From positions 62,001-126,000 of the forward strand of contig CANQUS010000003.1 of assembly GCA_947627055.1 (NCBI GenBank): a DNA stretch of 64,000 nucleotides, read 5' to 3'. Position 1 is the stretch's first letter. Every line of letters starts with the position of its first letter. Position numbers and translations under genes: made by a program. The DNA is from an uncultured Clostridia bacterium (GTDB taxonomy: Bacteria; Bacillota; Clostridia; Oscillospirales; Acutalibacteraceae). The notes under the pieces were generated by a model. It ran no database searches, was not told the DNA's origin, and worked only from the letters and a program-made list of their open reading frames with translations. Below, in pieces: positions 34,191 through 44,112 of the stretch.

Positions 34191-36605
34191 TTATTTTGCA
34201 ACGATATTGACGAGCTTACCCTTGACATAGATCTCTTTAACTATATTTTTACCGTCTGTAAATTCCGCGACCTTGGGTTCAGCCTTTGCAGCCTCAAGAG
34301 CTGCCGCCTCGTCAGCATCTGCGGCTATTTTGATCCTTGCCTTGAGCTTACCGTTGACCTGTACGGCTATCTCGACGGTATCATCCTTGCACTTGTTCTC
34401 ATCATACTCAGGCCACTGTTGATCGCAGACAAGACCATCACCGAGGCTGCACATGGCGAATACCTCCTCAGCAACATGGGGTGCAAACGGATCTATAAGG
34501 ATAGTAAATATGCGAAGTTCCTCACGCGTTATGGACTTCGTCGCATAGATGTCGTTTATAAGCGACATGAGCGCGGCGATAGCTGTGTTGAACTTGAGCG
34601 TTTCTATATCCTCTGAAACCTTTCTGATCGTCTTGTGGAACTTGCTCTCAAGTTCAGAGCGAAGTCCTCCCTCTATTAGAATCGAGGCAAGTCCGTAATA
34701 CCTCTCGATAAACCTGCGGCTTCCCCTGATCCCCGATGTACTCCAAGGAGCAGCTTTCTCGAAATCACCGATAAACATCTCATATACACGCATTGTATCC
34801 GCGCCGTATTCATTGACTATATCGTCGGGATTGATTACGTTTCCGCGCGACTTGCTCATCTTTTCGCCGTTTTCACCGAGGATCATACCGTGGCTTGTGC
34901 GCTTTGCATATGGCTCAGGTGTTGGAACTACTCCTATGTCATAAAGGAACTTGTGCCAGAAACGACTGTAAAGCAGGTGGAGCGTTGTATGCTCCATACC
35001 GCCGTTATACCAATCGACAGGCGACCAGTATTCAAGAGCTTCTCTTGAAGCAAGGGCTGTATCGTTGTGCGGATCCATATATCTGAGGAAATACCACGAT
35101 GAGCCTGCCCACTGCGGCATAGTATCTGTTTCACGCTTTGCGGGCTTGCCGCACTTCGGACAGGTCGTATTTACCCATGATTCAATAGCCGCAAGCGGCG
35201 ACTCGCCGTTATCCGTCGGTTCATATGACTCCACCTCCGGCAGCTCAAGCGGAAGCTCGCTTTCGGGAAGCGCGACAGCGCCACAGTCAGGACAATGAAC
35301 TATCGGAATAGGCTCACCCCAATATCTCTGGCGTGAGAACACCCAGTCACGGAGCTTGTAATTTATTTTAGTATGCCCTTTCTTTGTTTCGTTAAGGTAA
35401 TCGACGATTTTTTTCTTTGCCTCATCAACCGTCAGACCGTCGAGAATGCCGGAGTTGACCATGATCCCCGTAGCGCAGTCGGTGAATGCCGCCTCCTCGA
35501 CATTGCCGCCCTTAACGACCTCAATGATAGGAAGATCAAACTTTTTGGCAAATTCCCAGTCGCGCGTATCATGAGCGGGAACAGCCATGATAGCACCAGT
35601 ACCGTAGGAAACAAGAACGTAATCCGAAATAAATATCGGAATCTGCCTGCCGTTTACGGGGTTGATAGCTTCGACACCGTCAAGGCGTACACCGGTCTTA
35701 TCCTTGGCAACCTCAGTACGCTCAAAATCGGATTTCTTTGATGCTTCATATTGATAGCTGCGGATCTCATCTATATTTGAAATCTTATCCGCCCATTTTT
35801 CTATAAGCGGATGCTCGGGAGAAATAACCATATATGTAGCGCCAAAAAGTGTATCGGGACGCGTAGTATAAACCGTCAAGGTATCTCCGAGTGTCGTTTC
35901 AAAGTCAACCTCAGCGCCTGTTGAACGTCCTATCCAGTTCTTCTGCTGTATTTTGACACGTTCGGGATAATCCACAAGGTCAAGGTCTTGGATGAGCCTC
36001 TCGGCATACTCCGTGATTTTGAGCATCCACTGAGATTTGACCTTTCTGACGACCTCGCTATGGCAGCGTTCACATACGCCTCCGACGACTTCCTCGTTAG
36101 CAAGAACGCACTTGCAGGATGTACACCAGTTTACAGCCATTTCTTTTTTATAAGCAAGACCTTTCTGAAAAAGCTTAAGGAATATCCACTGAGTCCACTT
36201 ATAATACTTTGGGTCGGTCGTATTTATCTCACGACTCCAATCAAATGACAAGCCGAGAGCCTGAAGCTGTGATTTGAAGTGCGCAATATTTTTCTTTGTT
36301 ACCTCCGCAGGATGAACATGATTCTTGATCGCAAAGTTTTCCGTTGGCAGTCCGAAAGCGTCCCAGCCGATCGGGTAAAGGACATTGTATCCCTCAAGGC
36401 GTCTTTTTCTCGCGACTATATCAAGTGCGGTATACGAGCGCGGATGACCGACATGAAGTCCCTGCCCCGACGGATACGGGAACTCAACGAGAGCAAAAAA
36501 CTTCGGCTTGCCGCTGTGCTGCTCGGCGTGGAAAACTCCCCTATCCTCCCAGACCCTTTGCCATTTTGATTCTATCATTTTGTGGTCGTATTTTTCGATA
36601 TTCAA
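34191..36605 (-). CDS. leuS: Leucine--tRNA ligase
   Basis: This class I synthetase charges tRNA-Leu. HIGH-like '[15 protein letters not shown]' lies at 43-57 and KMSKS in '[19 protein letters not shown]' (about 576-594). The CP1 editing domain (about 220-415) contains '[12 protein letters not shown]' and '[15 protein letters not shown]'. '[15 protein letters not shown]' with a Cys cluster is a zinc knuckle. At 804 residues it is complete. The start codon is TTG, preceded by AAGGGGAG. It is last in the long minus-strand run after rsfS, with only a weak 7-bp stem beyond its stop. Confidence 0.97.
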   Translation of the reverse strand: MNIEKYDHKMIESKWQRVWEDRGVFHAEQHSGKPKFFALVEFPYPSGQGLHVGHPRSYTALDIVARKRRLEGYNVLYPIGWDAFGLPTENFAIKNHVHPAEVTKKNIAHFKSQLQALGLSFDWSREINTTDPKYYKWTQWIFLKLFQKGLAYKKEMAVNWCTSCKCVLANEEVVGGVCERCHSEVVRKVKSQWMLKITEYAERLIQDLDLVDYPERVKIQQKNWIGRSTGAEVDFETTLGDTLTVYTTRPDTLFGATYMVISPEHPLIEKWADKISNIDEIRSYQYEASKKSDFERTEVAKDKTGVRLDGVEAINPVNGRQIPIFISDYVLVSYGTGAIMAVPAHDTRDWEFAKKFDLPIIEVVKGGNVEEAAFTDCATGIMVNSGILDGLTVDEAKKKIVDYLNETKKGHTKINYKLRDWVFSRQRYWGEPIPIVHCPDCGAVALPESELPLELPEVESYEPTDNGESPLAAIESWVNTTCPKCGKPAKRETDTMPQWAGSSWYFLRYMDPHNDTALASREALEYWSPVDWYNGGMEHTTLHLLYSRFWHKFLYDIGVVPTPEPYAKRTSHGMILGENGEKMSKSRGNVINPDDIVNEYGADTMRVYEMFIGDFEKAAPWSTSGIRGSRRFIERYYGLASILIEGGLRSELESKFHKTIRKVSEDIETLKFNTAIAALMSLINDIYATKSITREELRIFTILIDPFAPHVAEEVFAMCSLGDGLVCDQQWPEYDENKCKDDTVEIAVQVNGKLKARIKIAADADEAAALEAAKAEPKVAEFTDGKNIVKEIYVKGKLVNIVAK

Positions 36606-36635
36606 TTTATTTCTCCCCTTAATTCGTAAAAAATA

Positions 36636-36977
36636 CTATTCTATGATAACTTCCTCGCCATCCTGCCACAGCCTCTCAAGGTCGTAATAGGCACGGGCCT
36701 CGTCAGAAAACACATGGACGACAACATCAACATAATCAAGAAGTATCCACGAATTTGAGCGATACCCCTCTATGTGCGTTACGCTTATTCCAGCCTCGTC
36801 AAGCTTCTCTTCTACCTCGTCGGCAAGAGACTTAACATGAGTGCTCGATGTACCGGTAGCGATCACAAAGTAATCGGACAGCGATGAAATGTCCTTGATT
36901 TTTATTATTTTAATATTCAGCGCTTTTTTGGAATCAAGTGCCTTATATGCCAGCTTTGCTGTTTCTAATGATGTCAT
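36636..36977 (-). CDS. rsfS: Ribosome silencing factor RsfS
   Basis: RsfS binds L14 and prevents 30S-50S joining when nutrients are low. The core has 'IKIKDISSLSDYFVIATGTSSTHVKSLADEVEEKL', 'EGYRSNSWILLDYVDVVVHVFSDEARAYYDLERLW'. I set the start at 36977, where CGGAGGAAG precedes the ATG; the track start 42 bp earlier has no ribosome site. At 113 residues it is typical. It lies between yqeK and leuS, as in many Firmicutes. Confidence 0.95.
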   Translation of the reverse strand: MTSLETAKLAYKALDSKKALNIKIIKIKDISSLSDYFVIATGTSSTHVKSLADEVEEKLDEAGISVTHIEGYRSNSWILLDYVDVVVHVFSDEARAYYDLERLWQDGEEVIIE

Positions 36978-37055
36978 ATACTTCCTCCGTTTATAATAGG
37001 GATACTGTCTTGTATACATATCAGTAATATATCTTGTACAAGCTTCCCGAATTTA

Positions 37056-37625
37056 TTATTTTCTTTTTTGCGTAATTACCTCGTTATATGCGTTTAATGT
37101 ATCAACAGAGATTGCAAGCCTTCTATGTGCAAGATCCTCAATGCTGAAGCTCAACCCCTCAAGCATAGCCGCCTCAAGACTTTTGTCGGCAGCCTTGCGG
37201 ATCTTTTCAACGCCGCTATAATCACGCTCCTCAGATGTAAAATCGGCAATAAAAATCACCTTTTCGAGCAAAGACATTCCGCCGCGCGCGGTCGTATGAT
37301 AGCGAACCGCATTGAGAATATCCTCATCGTCAATGCCAAGCTCGACCTTAATATAACCGCTTCCCGATATAGCATGCCACAGCTTAGGCGAGCCTGCCTC
37401 AAGCTCTGTAAGCTCTATACCGGCCCTTTTAATGATTTCGAGCTGCTCCTTTTCCGGGGTTTCCTTTGTTATATCGTGCAGGATCCCCGCGATCTCAGCC
37501 TTCCTCACATCAGCTCCGTATTTCTTGGCGAGGCGCGCAGCTTCCTTCGCAACGTTTTTTGAATGTTTAAAACGAGCGTCCTTTAATCTCGGTCTTATTA
37601 TTTTTTCATATTCCTTAATTTCCAT
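37056..37625 (-). CDS. yqeK: YqeK family HD-domain hydrolase (symmetrical Ap4A hydrolase)
   Basis: The HD signature is 'HSKNVAKEAARLAKKYG...AGILHDITKE' (about 20-55), with later 'WHAISGSGYIKVELGI' and 'AVRYHTTARGG'. YqeK enzymes of Firmicutes cleave diadenosine tetraphosphate symmetrically. The nadD-yqeK-rsfS order is conserved. GGGGG upstream of the ATG serves as ribosome site. Confidence 0.93.
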   Translation of the reverse strand: MEIKEYEKIIRPRLKDARFKHSKNVAKEAARLAKKYGADVRKAEIAGILHDITKETPEKEQLEIIKRAGIELTELEAGSPKLWHAISGSGYIKVELGIDDEDILNAVRYHTTARGGMSLLEKVIFIADFTSEERDYSGVEKIRKAADKSLEAAMLEGLSFSIEDLAHRRLAISVDTLNAYNEVITQKRK

Positions 37626-37639
37626 AAAGCGACCCCCAA

Positions 37640-37730
37640 AAACATATATAGCTTAGGCAAGATGTCCCAGCCTCTTAGGCTGAAGCCACGTTGAATGATG
37701 TGGCAAGCCCTTTATTGAATATTATATATC
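37640..37730 (-). other. Structured intergenic segment between nadD and yqeK
   Basis: Two hairpins occur back to back: CAGCCT-ctt-AGGCTG and CCAC-gttgaatgat-GTGG. There is no T-run. No known RNA family is recognised. Confidence 0.4.
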
Positions 37731-37765
37731 CCGCAACATATCAAATGCAATACTTCATCTGAAAA

Positions 37766-38368
37766 TCACGAAATATAGAGCCTGTTTTTTAAAATATACT
37801 CCTTGACAGCAGTCGGTACGAATTTGGAAAGATCTTGTCCGTACTTGACCGCCTGTCGAACCTCGGTAGATGATATTTGAGGAAGCGATAAGCTGAGAAC
37901 TTCGGTTTTCGCACCTAAATTGTTGAGAAACGGCTCACGGTCGAGGAGCGCCTTCCTGCCTCCTATTCCCTCTCTCGGTACACCGCACACAGTCGCAAGA
38001 CTGAAAATAATCTCAGGATTTTTCCATTTATCTATAGAGAGAAACATATCAGCACCCATTATAAGAAAAAGCTCATCACGGGGAAAAATCGAACGAAGCT
38101 CCTCAAGAGTTTCATATGTATAGCTTGTTCCGCCGCGCCGAATCTCAATATCTGAAATCTCCGCATCAGGTATTTCCGATATTGATATTCGGCACATATC
38201 AAGCCTGTTTTCAGGCGAAACAGAGGTATCTGCGACCTTATGCGGAGGAAGAAACGACGGAACAACAAGAAGTCTGTCAAGCGACAACTCCGAAATTATT
38301 CCTCGTATAAGCTCGATATGACCGTTATGTATAGGGTTAAAGCTTCCGCCGAACACACCTATTCTCAT
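37766..38368 (-). CDS. nadD: Nicotinate-nucleotide adenylyltransferase
   Basis: NadD makes deamido-NAD from nicotinate mononucleotide and ATP. The nucleotidyltransferase motif 'GGSFNPIHNGHIELI' (6-20) and the C-terminal 'ISSTEVRQAV' are both intact. 'LIMGADMFLSIDKW' lies in the centre. At 200 residues it is normal. The nearly 190 bp between it and yhbY holds no gene, so it may have its own promoter. Confidence 0.96.
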   Translation of the reverse strand: MRIGVFGGSFNPIHNGHIELIRGIISELSLDRLLVVPSFLPPHKVADTSVSPENRLDMCRISISEIPDAEISDIEIRRGGTSYTYETLEELRSIFPRDELFLIMGADMFLSIDKWKNPEIIFSLATVCGVPREGIGGRKALLDREPFLNNLGAKTEVLSLSLPQISSTEVRQAVKYGQDLSKFVPTAVKEYILKNRLYIS

Positions 38369-38560
38369 AATAACACCTAAAATCGCTTTCTTTTTCTAAT
38401 ACGCAAAAAAACAAATGCTGTACTCTCATTTTGCGAACATATTTTTGTCATATTGTGTAAAATGACCGCAGATATATTGTCATACATCAAGAGATAGGTA
38501 AAACGTAACGGAAAAGGTACAGGCAAGGTAAGTGCCATTCCGTAAGGCGGCTATACATAT

Positions 38561-38866
38561 TCAGCGATTTCCCTTATCCTTTGGAAGGACGATCTTAGGC
38601 TCGTCCTTATTTTTGCGGTAAAGAACAAACTTGGTGCCTATCACCTGAACGACCTCACTGCTTGTTGCCATTGCTATCTGTTCAGCTGCATCACGAGGCG
38701 TGACCTCAGAAGAATTAAGTACCTTGCCCTTTATCAGCTCACGAGCCGTGAGAGCATCGTCAGCCTGCTTAATTATGTTATCGCTCATTCCGCCCTTGCC
38801 GACCATAATTATTGTATCAATGTCGACGGCAAGAGAACGTAGAAAAGCACGTTGTTTACTTGTCAT
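38561..38866 (-). CDS. yhbY: YhbY family RNA-binding protein
   Basis: This is a single CRS1/YhbY (CRM) domain: 'TSKQRAFLRSLAVDIDTIIMVGKGGMSDNIIKQADDAL', with the GxxG-like 'GKGG' loop, and 'ELIKGKVLNSSEVTPRDAAEQIAMATSSEVVQVIGTKFVLYRKN'. CRM proteins bind pre-50S ribosomal particles. At 101 residues it is typical. It precedes nadD, as in Bacillus. Confidence 0.94.
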   Translation of the reverse strand: MTSKQRAFLRSLAVDIDTIIMVGKGGMSDNIIKQADDALTARELIKGKVLNSSEVTPRDAAEQIAMATSSEVVQVIGTKFVLYRKNKDEPKIVLPKDKGNR

Positions 38867-38882
38867 AAAAACTCCTTAATTT

Positions 38883-39479
38883 TCACTGTTTAATTTTTTC
38901 TCTCAGTTTCTCGGCAAGAAGTCTGAGAGCATTGCCCCTGTGGCTCATTGCGTCCTTTTGGTTGCTTGACAACTCGGCAAACGTCTTGTTACCTTCCGTA
39001 AAGAAAATAGGGTCATATCCGAATCCGTCAGTTCCTCGAGGCGCAAAGCCTATCGACCCATCGCACTTTCCTTCAACCTCAATTTTGCTGCCATCGGGGA
39101 AGCAGCAGCATATTGCACAAACAAAGTGAGCCGTGCGCTCGCCGTCAGGAGTATCCTTAAGCTCAATGATAAGCTTTTCTATTTTTTCTTCATCTGTTGA
39201 GCCCTCGCCCGCATATCTAGCGGAAAACACACCGGGTCTGCCGCCCAAAGCGTCTACCATGAGCCCGGAATCGTCGGCAATGCACGGTCTGCCGGTCGTC
39301 TCACAGGCGCTTCTCGCTTTCAACTCCGCGTTTTCCGCAAAGGTCTTGCCTGTTTCTTTAACCTCAGGAAGCTTCATTCCGCACTCCTCGGCAGACACCA
39401 CTGAGATTCCTAGTGGCTTTAATATCCTATCAAATTCCTTTATTTTGTTTTCATTATGTGTAGCAGCTATAAATATCAT
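38883..39479 (-). CDS. rdgB: RdgB/HAM1 family XTP/dITP diphosphatase
   Basis: The enzyme removes non-canonical purine triphosphates. The start motif 'IFIAATHNENKIKEFDRIL', 'CIADDSGLMVDALGGRPGVFSARYAGE' and 'GTDGFGYDPIFF' with 'AELSSNQKDAMSHRGNAL' are all typical. I prefer the ATG at 39479 to the TTG start in the track, because AAGGGGA precedes it at about 9 nt. This gives 198 residues. Confidence 0.95.
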   Translation of the reverse strand: MIFIAATHNENKIKEFDRILKPLGISVVSAEECGMKLPEVKETGKTFAENAELKARSACETTGRPCIADDSGLMVDALGGRPGVFSARYAGEGSTDEEKIEKLIIELKDTPDGERTAHFVCAICCCFPDGSKIEVEGKCDGSIGFAPRGTDGFGYDPIFFTEGNKTFAELSSNQKDAMSHRGNALRLLAEKLREKIKQ

Positions 39480-39521
39480 ATTATCGATCCCCTTCAAATT
39501 GAAAATAAGCGAATTATCTGC

Positions 39522-40448
39522 TTATTCTTCCATATCATTATCCCTTGTAAAAAGCGCCCTTGCAAAATCTGACGGATCAAACGGCTGCAAGTCGTCGATT
39601 TGTTCACCGACGCCTATATATTTAACAGGTATTTTCAGGTCGTCCATGATTGCAAGGACAACTCCTCCCTTTGCCGTTCCATCAAGCTTAGTAAGAACTA
39701 TGCCTGTGATGCCCGCCGCATTTTTAAATTCGCGGGCCTGATTTACGGCATTCTGACCTGTTGTCGCGTCGAGAATAAGGAGAACCTCCTTATCCGCATT
39801 GGGAAGCTCACGGTCTATGATCCTGTTGATCTTGGCAAGCTCGTCCATGAGGTGCTTCTTGTTGTGAAGTCTGCCCGCGGTATCGGCAATGATGACATCG
39901 CTCCCCTTGGCCTTTGCCGAAGAAATAGCGTCAAATACGACAGCTGCGGGGTCAGATCCCTCCTGCTGCTTGACTATATCCGCACCTGAGCGTTCAGCCC
40001 AGATCTCAAGCTGTTCAATAGCGGCGGCACGAAACGTATCCGCCGCTGCAAGCGTTACCCTTTTCCCTGAGCGAACGAGGTTAGCGGAAATTTTTCCGAT
40101 AGTTGTTGTCTTTCCGACACCATTGACTCCGATAACGAGAATGACCGACGGTTTAGTATTTATTATAAGTTCCTGAGAACCGCTCAGCATATCGGCAATA
40201 ACATCCGCCAGGAGGTCGTGAATAGCGGCTGGGTCTGTTATTCCTTGCTTTTTTACTCTCTCGCGAAGCTCGTCGCAGATATGCTCAGAGGTCGTTACAC
40301 CGACATCACCCATAATAAGCAGCTCAAGAAGCTCCTCAAAAAGCTCCTCATCGATCTTTGTAAAGGATTTGAGCATAGTATCAATGCGGCCGACAATACT
40401 GTCTCTCGTCTTTTTAAGTCCCTCTTTTATTTTTTTGAATAAACCCAT
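39522..40448 (-). CDS. ftsY: Signal recognition particle receptor FtsY
   Basis: FtsY is the membrane receptor GTPase for SRP. The NG domain has the G1 loop 'GVNGVGKTTTIGKISANL', 'ADTFRAAAIEQLEIW', the 'DTAGRLHNKKHLM' G3 and 'LTKLDGTAKGG' G4. The acidic A domain is missing, as in many Firmicutes; the N helix begins directly with 'GLFKKIKEGLKKTRDS'. The start is the ATG at 40448, or the GTG 9 bp upstream, which has better ribosome-site spacing. It follows smc, the usual smc-ftsY pair. Confidence 0.96.
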   Translation of the reverse strand: MGLFKKIKEGLKKTRDSIVGRIDTMLKSFTKIDEELFEELLELLIMGDVGVTTSEHICDELRERVKKQGITDPAAIHDLLADVIADMLSGSQELIINTKPSVILVIGVNGVGKTTTIGKISANLVRSGKRVTLAAADTFRAAAIEQLEIWAERSGADIVKQQEGSDPAAVVFDAISSAKAKGSDVIIADTAGRLHNKKHLMDELAKINRIIDRELPNADKEVLLILDATTGQNAVNQAREFKNAAGITGIVLTKLDGTAKGGVVLAIMDDLKIPVKYIGVGEQIDDLQPFDPSDFARALFTRDNDMEE

Positions 40449-40504
40449 ATCTATCACATTTCCTTCCTATCTCATTGCAGGTCATCGCTTGCATTCTATC
40501 TTTG

Positions 40505-43500
40505 CTAACGGGCTTTTAAGCCGAGGTGCTGTTCAATTTCGGAGGCACGAAGCTCTAACAGCTTCGATATACCCTCGTCCTGCATCGTGACGCCGTAAAG
40601 GACGTCAGCCTCCTCCATCGTTCCTCGCCTGTGCGATATACAGATGAACTGTGTCCTGTCATTCATTCGGCGCAGATACTGCGCGAATCTGTCAACATTG
40701 ACATCATCGAGAGCCGCTTCTATCTCGTCCATAACGCAAAACGGTGCAGGTCTTACTTTCATTATAGCAAAATATAACGCGATTGCAACAAGAGCTTTCT
40801 CTCCGCCTGACAAAAGCTCTATATTGGAAACTATTTTTCCGGGAGGCGACACCTTTATTTCAATACCCGTCGTCAGAACATTATCAGGATCTGTCAGTGA
40901 AAGTGCGCCGCTTCCTCCTCCGAAAAGCTCAACAAAAGTCTTTTTAAAGTTTTCGTTTATAAGAGTGAATCGCTCGACAAAAATCTCCTGCATTTGGCGG
41001 GTTAGCTCGTCAATCAGTTTTAAAAGTTCCGACTTAGAAGTCTCAACATCACCGATCTGATTTTTTAGGAACTCATATCTCTCGCTGACCTCCTTGTACT
41101 CGTCTATCGCGGATACATTAACGCTGCCGAGAGAGCGTATTTTTTGCTTTAACTCCGAGAGTCTGCGCTGAGCCTTTGGCACTTCCTCTATCTTAGGCGC
41201 TTTTTCCTCCGCCTCTCGCTTTGTAAGCTCATATTCTTCCCAAAGCTTAGAAATTATATTGTCGTACTCGTTTTGAAGATTGTCCTTTTTCTCGGTCAGC
41301 CTCGCAATCTCTCCGCTCAAACGCTCTCTTTTTGATGTTTCATCACGTTCCTCCATGCGAAGCTTTGTTTGACGCTTTTCAAGCTCAAGCCTTGACTGTG
41401 ACTGTTCAGCTATGAGAGCGGCATTTGCTTTCGATTTTTCGGAAAGTATATCTGCCTGTGCGTTCAACTCCTCGATAGATTTTATAAGCTTGGTGTTAGT
41501 ATCTTTTATTGAGTCGCTCTCCGACTTTAGAGCCTCGATTCTTCCGCTCCCGGCATTTCTGCGAAGCTCATACCCATCAATATCGGCATTAAGTGCCTCT
41601 ATGTCTTTTTCTGTTGTAACGATTGAGAGCCGCGTCTCCTGAATACTTGCGGAAAGCTCTTCACGTTTTTTCTGAAGCTCCTCACGGCTACCCGACAGAG
41701 TACCGGCGATTGCTTCAAGCTCAGTTATTTTTTTTCTGTATTCCTCCGCAAGCGCCTTTGTGCTCTCCATATCATTTTTAAGCGAAGTGATTCTTTCGTC
41801 TGATCTTTCGCGGTCAGTTCTCAACTCCGTAAGTAGCTTTTGAGTGCTTTCAAGCTCCGAACGTCTGCTCTTTAATTCGGCCTCAATTTTTACCTTGTCG
41901 CTCTGCGCCGTATAAAGCTCACCCTGTGTGCCTGAAAACTCCGCCTTTATCTTTGAGGCTTGCTCAGATAAAAATCTCAGCCTTTCCAATGACTGCTCAT
42001 ATTCGCCCTTTAAGGACTGAGCCTGCTTTTTTATGCTCTCTATCTCGCTTGCGCGACCGAGAAGTCCCGCGCTCTTCGCGAGAGAACCTCCCGTCAGAGA
42101 GCCTCCGGCATTTACGACTTGTCCGTCGAGTGTGACAATACGGAAACGGTAATTATATTTCTTAGCTATGATAATTGCGCTGTCAAGATCATCGGCAATT
42201 ACAATCCTTCCGAGCAGAGAGTTTAAAATATTCTTATAGCAATCCTTGCAGGAGCATAACTCAGAGGCAATACCGATAAAGCCCTCGCAATGCTCAAGTC
42301 CACGCTCTGTAAATTCACGAGCCTTAATGGATGATATTGGCAGGAAAGTCGCTCTGCCTCCGTCCCGACGCTTCAAAAACGCGATAGCCATTTTCGCGTC
42401 GGAATCTGTGTCTGTAACAATGTTCTGCATCGCTCCTCCCAATGCCGTTTCTATCGCCGTACTGTACTCATGCGGGACAGTGATAACACGAGAAACAGGA
42501 CCGTGTATACCTGTCAGACCTCCGTTTTTTACCTCACGCATAATAGTCTTTACACTTGCGGCGAAGCCCTCAAGATTTCGCTCAAGATCCTCAAGGAGCT
42601 TTGCTTTGCGGAAAAGCTGCTCACTGTCAAGACGCAGCTTTTCAGCGCTTGCCTTCAGATCATCGCATTTATGTGTTTTTTGCTGCAATCTGATTTCACA
42701 GCCATTTAAAATATTTGTAAGTTCGGTGATCCTTTCATCACAATCGGAAACCATTTTTTCATAATCAGAAATAATTCCCTCTAATGTCGCGATTTGAGAT
42801 GTCTTTTCGTTAATGCTGTTTTCAAAGGACTGCATCCTCGTACTTATTTCCGATACGGAAGTTCCTGACGTCATATATTTTACATTGACCTCCGAAAGCT
42901 CCGATGTTAGTCTAGAAATCTCGTCATTTATCGACATAAGCTTGTCGCTGCTCTCGCTTTCTCCATCTCTTAAAGTATTGAGACGTTCGAGGTATGTATT
43001 TAAGCTTTCCTTGTATTTTGAAAGCGTTTTCTCCTTTTCGACTATTTGCAGACGTTTTTTATCAATTTCGCCTTTAATTTCGATCGAGCTTCGTTTCATT
43101 TCGTCAATGTCGGAAGAAATTCTTGTGATAGTTTCCTCGTTATGGTGAATATCATTCTGTAAAACATTCACGCGAGCACGCTTTTTCGCACTATCTTCGT
43201 CAAGCTGTGACGTCTCGGAACGAAGTTCTTCTATCTTAGCGGTAATTTTGCTTTGGCTTGAGAAAAGCTCCTCTGTTTTTGATTCTATCAGAGAGAGCGC
43301 CTTTTGAGCTTCGTCATACTGGCTTTGTGCAGTCGCGAGCTTATCCTCCTGTTCACGAAGAAGTCTTGTCGATTTTTCTATTGTGTTTAGCCAAAGTCCT
43401 ATTTCGAGATCTCTTTTCTCCTCGGCATATTCAAGGTATGACCTTGCCTTTTCGGACTGTATCCTCAGCGGCTCAACTCTACCCTCAAGCTCCGATAAAA

Positions 43501-44080
43501 TATCACGCAGACGCACAAGATTTTCTTCCGTTCGCCCGAGTCGGCGTTCCGCGTCTGCCTTCCGATAGCGGTAACGCGATATGCCCGCAGCTTCCTCAAA
43601 TATCTCTCGTCTGTCCTCGCTTTTTGCCGCAACTATCGAGTCGATCTTGCCCTGGCTTATCATCGAGTATCCGTCACGGCCAAGACCTGTATCCATAAAA
43701 AGCTCATGAATGTCCTGTAAACGGACTATCGTGTTGTTAATAAGATATTCGCTTGTTCCCGAACGATAGTAGCGCCGTGTTACGGAAACTTCGTCCTTGT
43801 CAAAACCAAGTGTTCTGTCGGTATTGTCAATGGTAAGCGTGACCTGAGCGAAGCCCGTGCGCTTACGGTTTTTTGCGCCGTTAAAGATGACATCCTCCAT
43901 CTTTGAGCAGCGAAGCGTTTTTGCCGACTGCTCGCCGAGGACCCATCGCACAGCGTCGCTTATATTGCTCTTTCCACTGCCGTTCGGACCAACAACAGCC
44001 GTTATACCGTTTGTAAACGTGAGCCTTGTTTTATCCGGAAATGTCTTAAAGCCCTGAAGCTCAAGGGATTTTAATAGCAC
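40505..44080 (-). CDS. smc: Chromosome partition protein SMC
   Basis: The 1191-residue condensin ATPase has Walker A 'GPNGSGKSNISDAVRWVLGE' (32-51) and a long coiled coil. A hinge lies at about 515-640 ('GIHGPVSRVITVPHEYSTAIETALG'), followed by a second coiled coil. The C-terminal signature is 'LLSGGEKALVAIALYFAIM' and Walker B 'FCVMDEIEAALDDVN'. It works with ScpA and ScpB, encoded at 28-30 kb on the same strand. The start is GTG with a short ribosome-site spacing. It is the longest gene in the window. Confidence 0.97.
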   Translation of the reverse strand: MLLKSLELQGFKTFPDKTRLTFTNGITAVVGPNGSGKSNISDAVRWVLGEQSAKTLRCSKMEDVIFNGAKNRKRTGFAQVTLTIDNTDRTLGFDKDEVSVTRRYYRSGTSEYLINNTIVRLQDIHELFMDTGLGRDGYSMISQGKIDSIVAAKSEDRREIFEEAAGISRYRYRKADAERRLGRTEENLVRLRDILSELEGRVEPLRIQSEKARSYLEYAEEKRDLEIGLWLNTIEKSTRLLREQEDKLATAQSQYDEAQKALSLIESKTEELFSSQSKITAKIEELRSETSQLDEDSAKKRARVNVLQNDIHHNEETITRISSDIDEMKRSSIEIKGEIDKKRLQIVEKEKTLSKYKESLNTYLERLNTLRDGESESSDKLMSINDEISRLTSELSEVNVKYMTSGTSVSEISTRMQSFENSINEKTSQIATLEGIISDYEKMVSDCDERITELTNILNGCEIRLQQKTHKCDDLKASAEKLRLDSEQLFRKAKLLEDLERNLEGFAASVKTIMREVKNGGLTGIHGPVSRVITVPHEYSTAIETALGGAMQNIVTDTDSDAKMAIAFLKRRDGGRATFLPISSIKAREFTERGLEHCEGFIGIASELCSCKDCYKNILNSLLGRIVIADDLDSAIIIAKKYNYRFRIVTLDGQVVNAGGSLTGGSLAKSAGLLGRASEIESIKKQAQSLKGEYEQSLERLRFLSEQASKIKAEFSGTQGELYTAQSDKVKIEAELKSRRSELESTQKLLTELRTDRERSDERITSLKNDMESTKALAEEYRKKITELEAIAGTLSGSREELQKKREELSASIQETRLSIVTTEKDIEALNADIDGYELRRNAGSGRIEALKSESDSIKDTNTKLIKSIEELNAQADILSEKSKANAALIAEQSQSRLELEKRQTKLRMEERDETSKRERLSGEIARLTEKKDNLQNEYDNIISKLWEEYELTKREAEEKAPKIEEVPKAQRRLSELKQKIRSLGSVNVSAIDEYKEVSERYEFLKNQIGDVETSKSELLKLIDELTRQMQEIFVERFTLINENFKKTFVELFGGGSGALSLTDPDNVLTTGIEIKVSPPGKIVSNIELLSGGEKALVAIALYFAIMKVRPAPFCVMDEIEAALDDVNVDRFAQYLRRMNDRTQFICISHRRGTMEEADVLYGVTMQDEGISKLLELRASEIEQHLGLKAR

Positions 44081-44112
44081 TTTATCACCACATTTGAATA
44101 ATTGAGGTCATT

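Noticed and set aside
38369-38560. Hidden gene between nadD and yhbY
   Set aside because: All frames are interrupted by stops and no ribosome site is present; it is probably a leader or spacer.
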